In this document: in pieces, positions 6,416-7,902 of the stretch | Position numbering within the stretch: the stretch's first letter is position 1 | Layout: every line of letters begins with the position of its first letter | From: Candidatus Zixiibacteriota bacterium | Lineage (GTDB): Bacteria > Zixibacteria > MSB-5A5 > CAIYYT01 | NCBI GenBank assembly: GCA_026397575.1 | Contig: JAPLUP010000496.1 | Coordinates: 1-7,902, forward strand | Reading direction: 5' to 3' | DNA length: 7,902 nucleotides | Translations under genes and position numbers: made by a program | Notes under the pieces: model-generated | Databases searched by the model: none | What the model was told of the DNA's origin: nothing | The model's input: the letters and a program-made list of their open reading frames with translations, nothing else

Positions 6416-6612
6416 GGGAGTGTTGAAGAAGCCCAAATCGTGTCATTGCGAGGAGTGCGGAGAGGTGATGCAGGGTGTGTAGCACGACGAAACAATCTCG
6501 ATTTACGCTCTTGCGATGCAGGCGCGCAGATTGCTTCGTCGTCATTACCCCTCCCCTCTCTCGCCCGCCCTGACTCCTCGCAACGACAATTCCGAGATTC
6601 TTCAACAGTCCC
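6416..6612. mobile_element. MITE-like palindromic element, 197 bp
   Basis: The left end GGGAGTGTTGAAGAA (6416-6430) matches the reverse complement of the right end (6598-6612) with one difference. After a less conserved gap of about 10 bases, TGTC(A/G)TTGCGAGGAGT pairs again (6441-6456 with 6572-6587). An inner pair ACGACGAAACAATCT (6484-6498) and AGATTGCTTCGTCGT (6528-6542) has one mismatch. The element encodes no transposase. Direct GACAT copies sit immediately outside both ends (6411-6415 and 6613-6617), as expected for a 5-bp target-site duplication. Its TTGCGAGGAG...CAATCT...AGATTGCTTCGTCGT wording resembles a dispersed palindromic repeat that I know from many bacterial genomes. It is probably transposed in trans and can fold into a long hairpin if transcribed. 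Confidence 0.88.
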
Positions 6613-6617
6613 GACAT
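6613..6617. repeat. Right target-site duplication GACAT
   Basis: Second copy of the five-base duplication, directly after the element's terminal CCC. Confidence 0.75.
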
Positions 6618-6667
6618 TGGCTGCTTCCCGGTTCGACAATGTCCCAGCAGAAATCACCAGAAATCCG

Positions 6668-6696
6668 TTGATTTCGCGGCGGTTGGTGATTACAAT
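6668..6696 (+). promoter_or_regulatory. Sigma70-like promoter of the FHA gene
   Basis: TTGATT (6668-6673) and TACAAT (6691-6696) are separated by 17 bases, with 4 of 6 and 5 of 6 consensus matches. A start about seven bases after the -10 box would be near 6703, only a couple of bases before the ATG at 6705. No Shine-Dalgarno precedes that ATG, so a leaderless or nearly leaderless mRNA is predicted. It lies about 50 bases past the MITE end. Confidence 0.55.
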
Positions 6697-6704
6697 ACGT
6701 ACCT

Positions 6705-7046
6705 ATGTCACTTAAGCCGCTGCTCATAGTCGAGGAAGGTCCGGACAAGGGGCGTCAATTTGCCACCGAAGCTGTGCAGTTTCGGGTCGGGCGCTCCGAG
6801 GACGAATGCGATTTTGTTCTCTCCGACGAAGACTCCGCCATCAGTCGCGAGCACTTTGCGGTTATCCGTCGCGGAGATGCCTTCTTATTCAACAATCTGT
6901 CGCGCAACGGCTCGACGATCAACGGAGTCAAAACCGAGCAAACGCTGCTGAAAGACAACGATTTGATTCGTGTCGGCCTGCAAACCGTCATCCGCTTTTC
7001 GTTGCAGGAACACCGTGATTCTAACGTAAATCCGAATTTTGGTTAG
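6705..7046 (+). CDS. Stand-alone FHA-domain protein
   Basis: Forkhead-associated domains bind phosphothreonine peptides; this small cytoplasmic protein of 113 residues is essentially only that domain (about 5-98) plus a short polar tail. The signature residues are present: VGR with G29-R30, SREH with S47-R48 and H50, and the N-x-S-x-N-G-type loop NLSRNGS (64-70) with N68-G69, followed by TINGVK and the closing strands DNDLIRVG (84-91). It is the only plus-strand gene here. It is convergent with the glycosyltransferase (16-base gap) and divergent from the membrane-protein gene. No Ser/Thr kinase or phosphatase gene is visible, so its partner must be elsewhere. Likely an adaptor in Ser/Thr phospho-signalling; the pathway is unknown. 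Confidence 0.93.
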   Translation: MSLKPLLIVEEGPDKGRQFATEAVQFRVGRSEDECDFVLSDEDSAISREHFAVIRRGDAFLFNNLSRNGSTINGVKTEQTLLKDNDLIRVGLQTVIRFSLQEHRDSNVNPNFG

Positions 7047-7062
7047 ACGGCAGTACGCCTAT

Positions 7063-7902
7063 CTACGAGATAACTTCCTGATATAGCCCCATCATCACCG
7101 CGGCGGTCGTTTCATCGCGGAATCGTTGCACATACGCATACCCGTCCGCGCACATTTTATTCGCAAGATCACCGTCTTCCAATACTCGTTCTATCGCGTT
7201 CGCCAGCGCCGCATCATCGTTGGGATCGATATAAATGCTTGATGGACCACCAGCTTCGGCAAAGCATCCGCCCGCTGATGTAACCACCGGGCAATTGCTC
7301 CAGAGCGCTTCGGTAATCGGAATGCCGAAACCCTCAAATAGCGACGGTAGCACAAATGCCGATGCCATCTGATAAATCGCCGGGAAATCGGCAAAGGGGA
7401 CATCGGTCAGGAAATGAACGCGCGAGGTCAGTCCCTGCGCCTGAACATAAGCCAGCACTTCTTCCTTGTAACCGCGGCCACGTCCGATGACGACGAGATG
7501 CGCGTCGAGACTACGTTTGAGTAACGGCAGTGCCTTGATTATGCCCAGTAGGTTCTTCCGGCGTTCTATTGTGCCGACGTACAGTATGTATTGTGAAGGT
7601 AGACCGTGCTTGTCGCGCACCTGTCGCTTGTGCGCCTCATCCGCAACCTGGTAGAAGATTGGGTCACAGCTCTGGTAAACGACTTTGATCCGTGCCGGAT
7701 CGACATCAAGAAATCCGATGATATCCTGCCGTGTCTGCTCGCTGACTGCGACAATCCGATCGGCAGCGTGACAGGCATAGTTGACTTTGGAGCGGTAGAT
7801 CTTGCGGTCGAAACGCGGATACAGTTCGGGATAGCGCAAAAAGATCAGGTCATGAATGGTCACGATCGATTTGGCTCCGGAACGTTTGACCGCGAAAGGC
7901 AG
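7063..7902 (-). CDS. GT4-family glycosyltransferase (N-terminus outside window)
   Basis: Transfers a sugar, probably mannose or a related hexose from a nucleotide donor, to a polysaccharide or lipid-linked acceptor at the cytoplasmic membrane face. The last 279 residues are visible, beginning LPFAVKRSGAKSIVTIHDL at the edge; an apparent start at 7863 is an internal GTG (Val) and not the true start. GT-B landmarks in fragment numbering: AADRIVAVSEQTRQDI (about 46-61), the donor-site strand YVGTIERRKNL with R114 and K116, VVIGRGRG (about 137-144), and the EX7E motif in LFEGFGIPITEAL with E190 and E198. A full GT4 enzyme is about 370 residues, so roughly 90-100 are missing. The wording resembles FCB-group enzymes. 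Substrate cannot be told; surface-polysaccharide synthesis is likely. Confidence 0.95.
   Translation of the reverse strand: MPFAVKRSGAKSIVTIHDLIFLRYPELYPRFDRKIYRSKVNYACHAADRIVAVSEQTRQDIIGFLDVDPARIKVVYQSCDPIFYQVADEAHKRQVRDKHGLPSQYILYVGTIERRKNLLGIIKALPLLKRSLDAHLVVIGRGRGYKEEVLAYVQAQGLTSRVHFLTDVPFADFPAIYQMASAFVLPSLFEGFGIPITEALWSNCPVVTSAGGCFAEAGGPSSIYIDPNDDAALANAIERVLEDGDLANKMCADGYAYVQRFRDETTAAVMMGLYQEVIS

Larger units (their letters stand above)
6325..6704. other. Noncoding region between divergent genes, mostly filled by an insertion
   Basis: The 380 bases between the membrane-protein start and the FHA start contain no credible gene. They hold the palindromic insertion at 6416-6612, about 90 bases of presumed leader or promoter DNA for the membrane protein (6325-6415, no convincing -35/-10 seen), and the FHA promoter near 6668-6696. 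Open frames that cross it in both strands read the repeat. Confidence 0.8.

Noticed and set aside
6325..6657. 111-residue N-terminal extension of the membrane protein
   Set aside because: It is translation of the MITE-like element and flank; the core protein starts at 6324 with its first helix.
7047..7072. Small inverted repeats (GGCAGTACGCC, TATCTACGAGATA) as a bidirectional terminator between the convergent genes
   Set aside because: Stems of three to five base pairs without T-tracts; not enough to call a terminator.
1..7902. CRISPR array, tRNA or rRNA genes, integrase or transposase genes
   Set aside because: No regularly spaced short repeats, no cloverleaf-like or rRNA-like stretches and no recombinase motifs were seen on either strand.

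Overview
The window holds seven protein-coding genes (two cut by the window edges), one pseudogene fragment, one MITE-like insertion and a two-gene nuclease island bounded by long direct repeats. All genes except one read on the minus strand. GC is moderate to high: hand-counted 60-base rows give about 60-65% in the two-component genes and about 40-55% in the island. The style of the NtrY/NtrX-like pair, the FCB-like wording of the glycosyltransferase (TIHDLIFLRYPELYP) and the dispersed palindromic repeat suggest an environmental bacterium, possibly an uncultured FCB-group lineage. That placement is only a guess.

Layout in minus-strand reading order. From 7902 to 7063 is the C-terminal part of a GT4 glycosyltransferase. 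Convergent to it, on the plus strand, is a small stand-alone FHA-domain gene (6705-7046) with a good sigma70-like promoter that predicts an almost leaderless mRNA. Upstream lies a noncoding stretch (6325-6704) largely filled by a 197-bp palindromic element (6416-6612) with about 40-bp terminal inverted repeats and a 5-bp target duplication GACAT. Then come a 103-aa three-helix membrane protein (6324-6013), a PD-(D/E)XK-type nuclease-like protein (5986-5141), an overlapping DUF429 (RNase H-like) protein (5144-4218), a relic of the 3' end of the membrane-protein gene (4254-4147), an exported protein resembling family-5 solute-binding proteins (4033-2813), an NtrY-like sensor kinase (2810-1086) and an NtrC-family sigma54 activator (1084 to beyond position 1).

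The last three genes are spaced by 2 and 1 bp and form one signalling operon: exported binding-like protein, membrane kinase, sigma54-dependent response regulator. A candidate -24/-12 promoter lies just upstream of them.

The most interesting signal is the two-gene island. A segment of about 120 bp (4133-4254 and 5999-6120, offset exactly 1866 bp, about 89% identical, no gaps) flanks it. The right copy is the live 3' end of the membrane-protein gene. The left copy is the same 3' end, decayed by an in-frame stop. The nuclease and DUF429 genes therefore look like a module inserted at the end of the membrane-protein gene, splitting an older membrane protein-to-signalling operon arrangement. A translationally coupled pair of two different nuclease folds on a transferable segment is a candidate for an undescribed defence or nucleic-acid-processing system. 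That function is inference.
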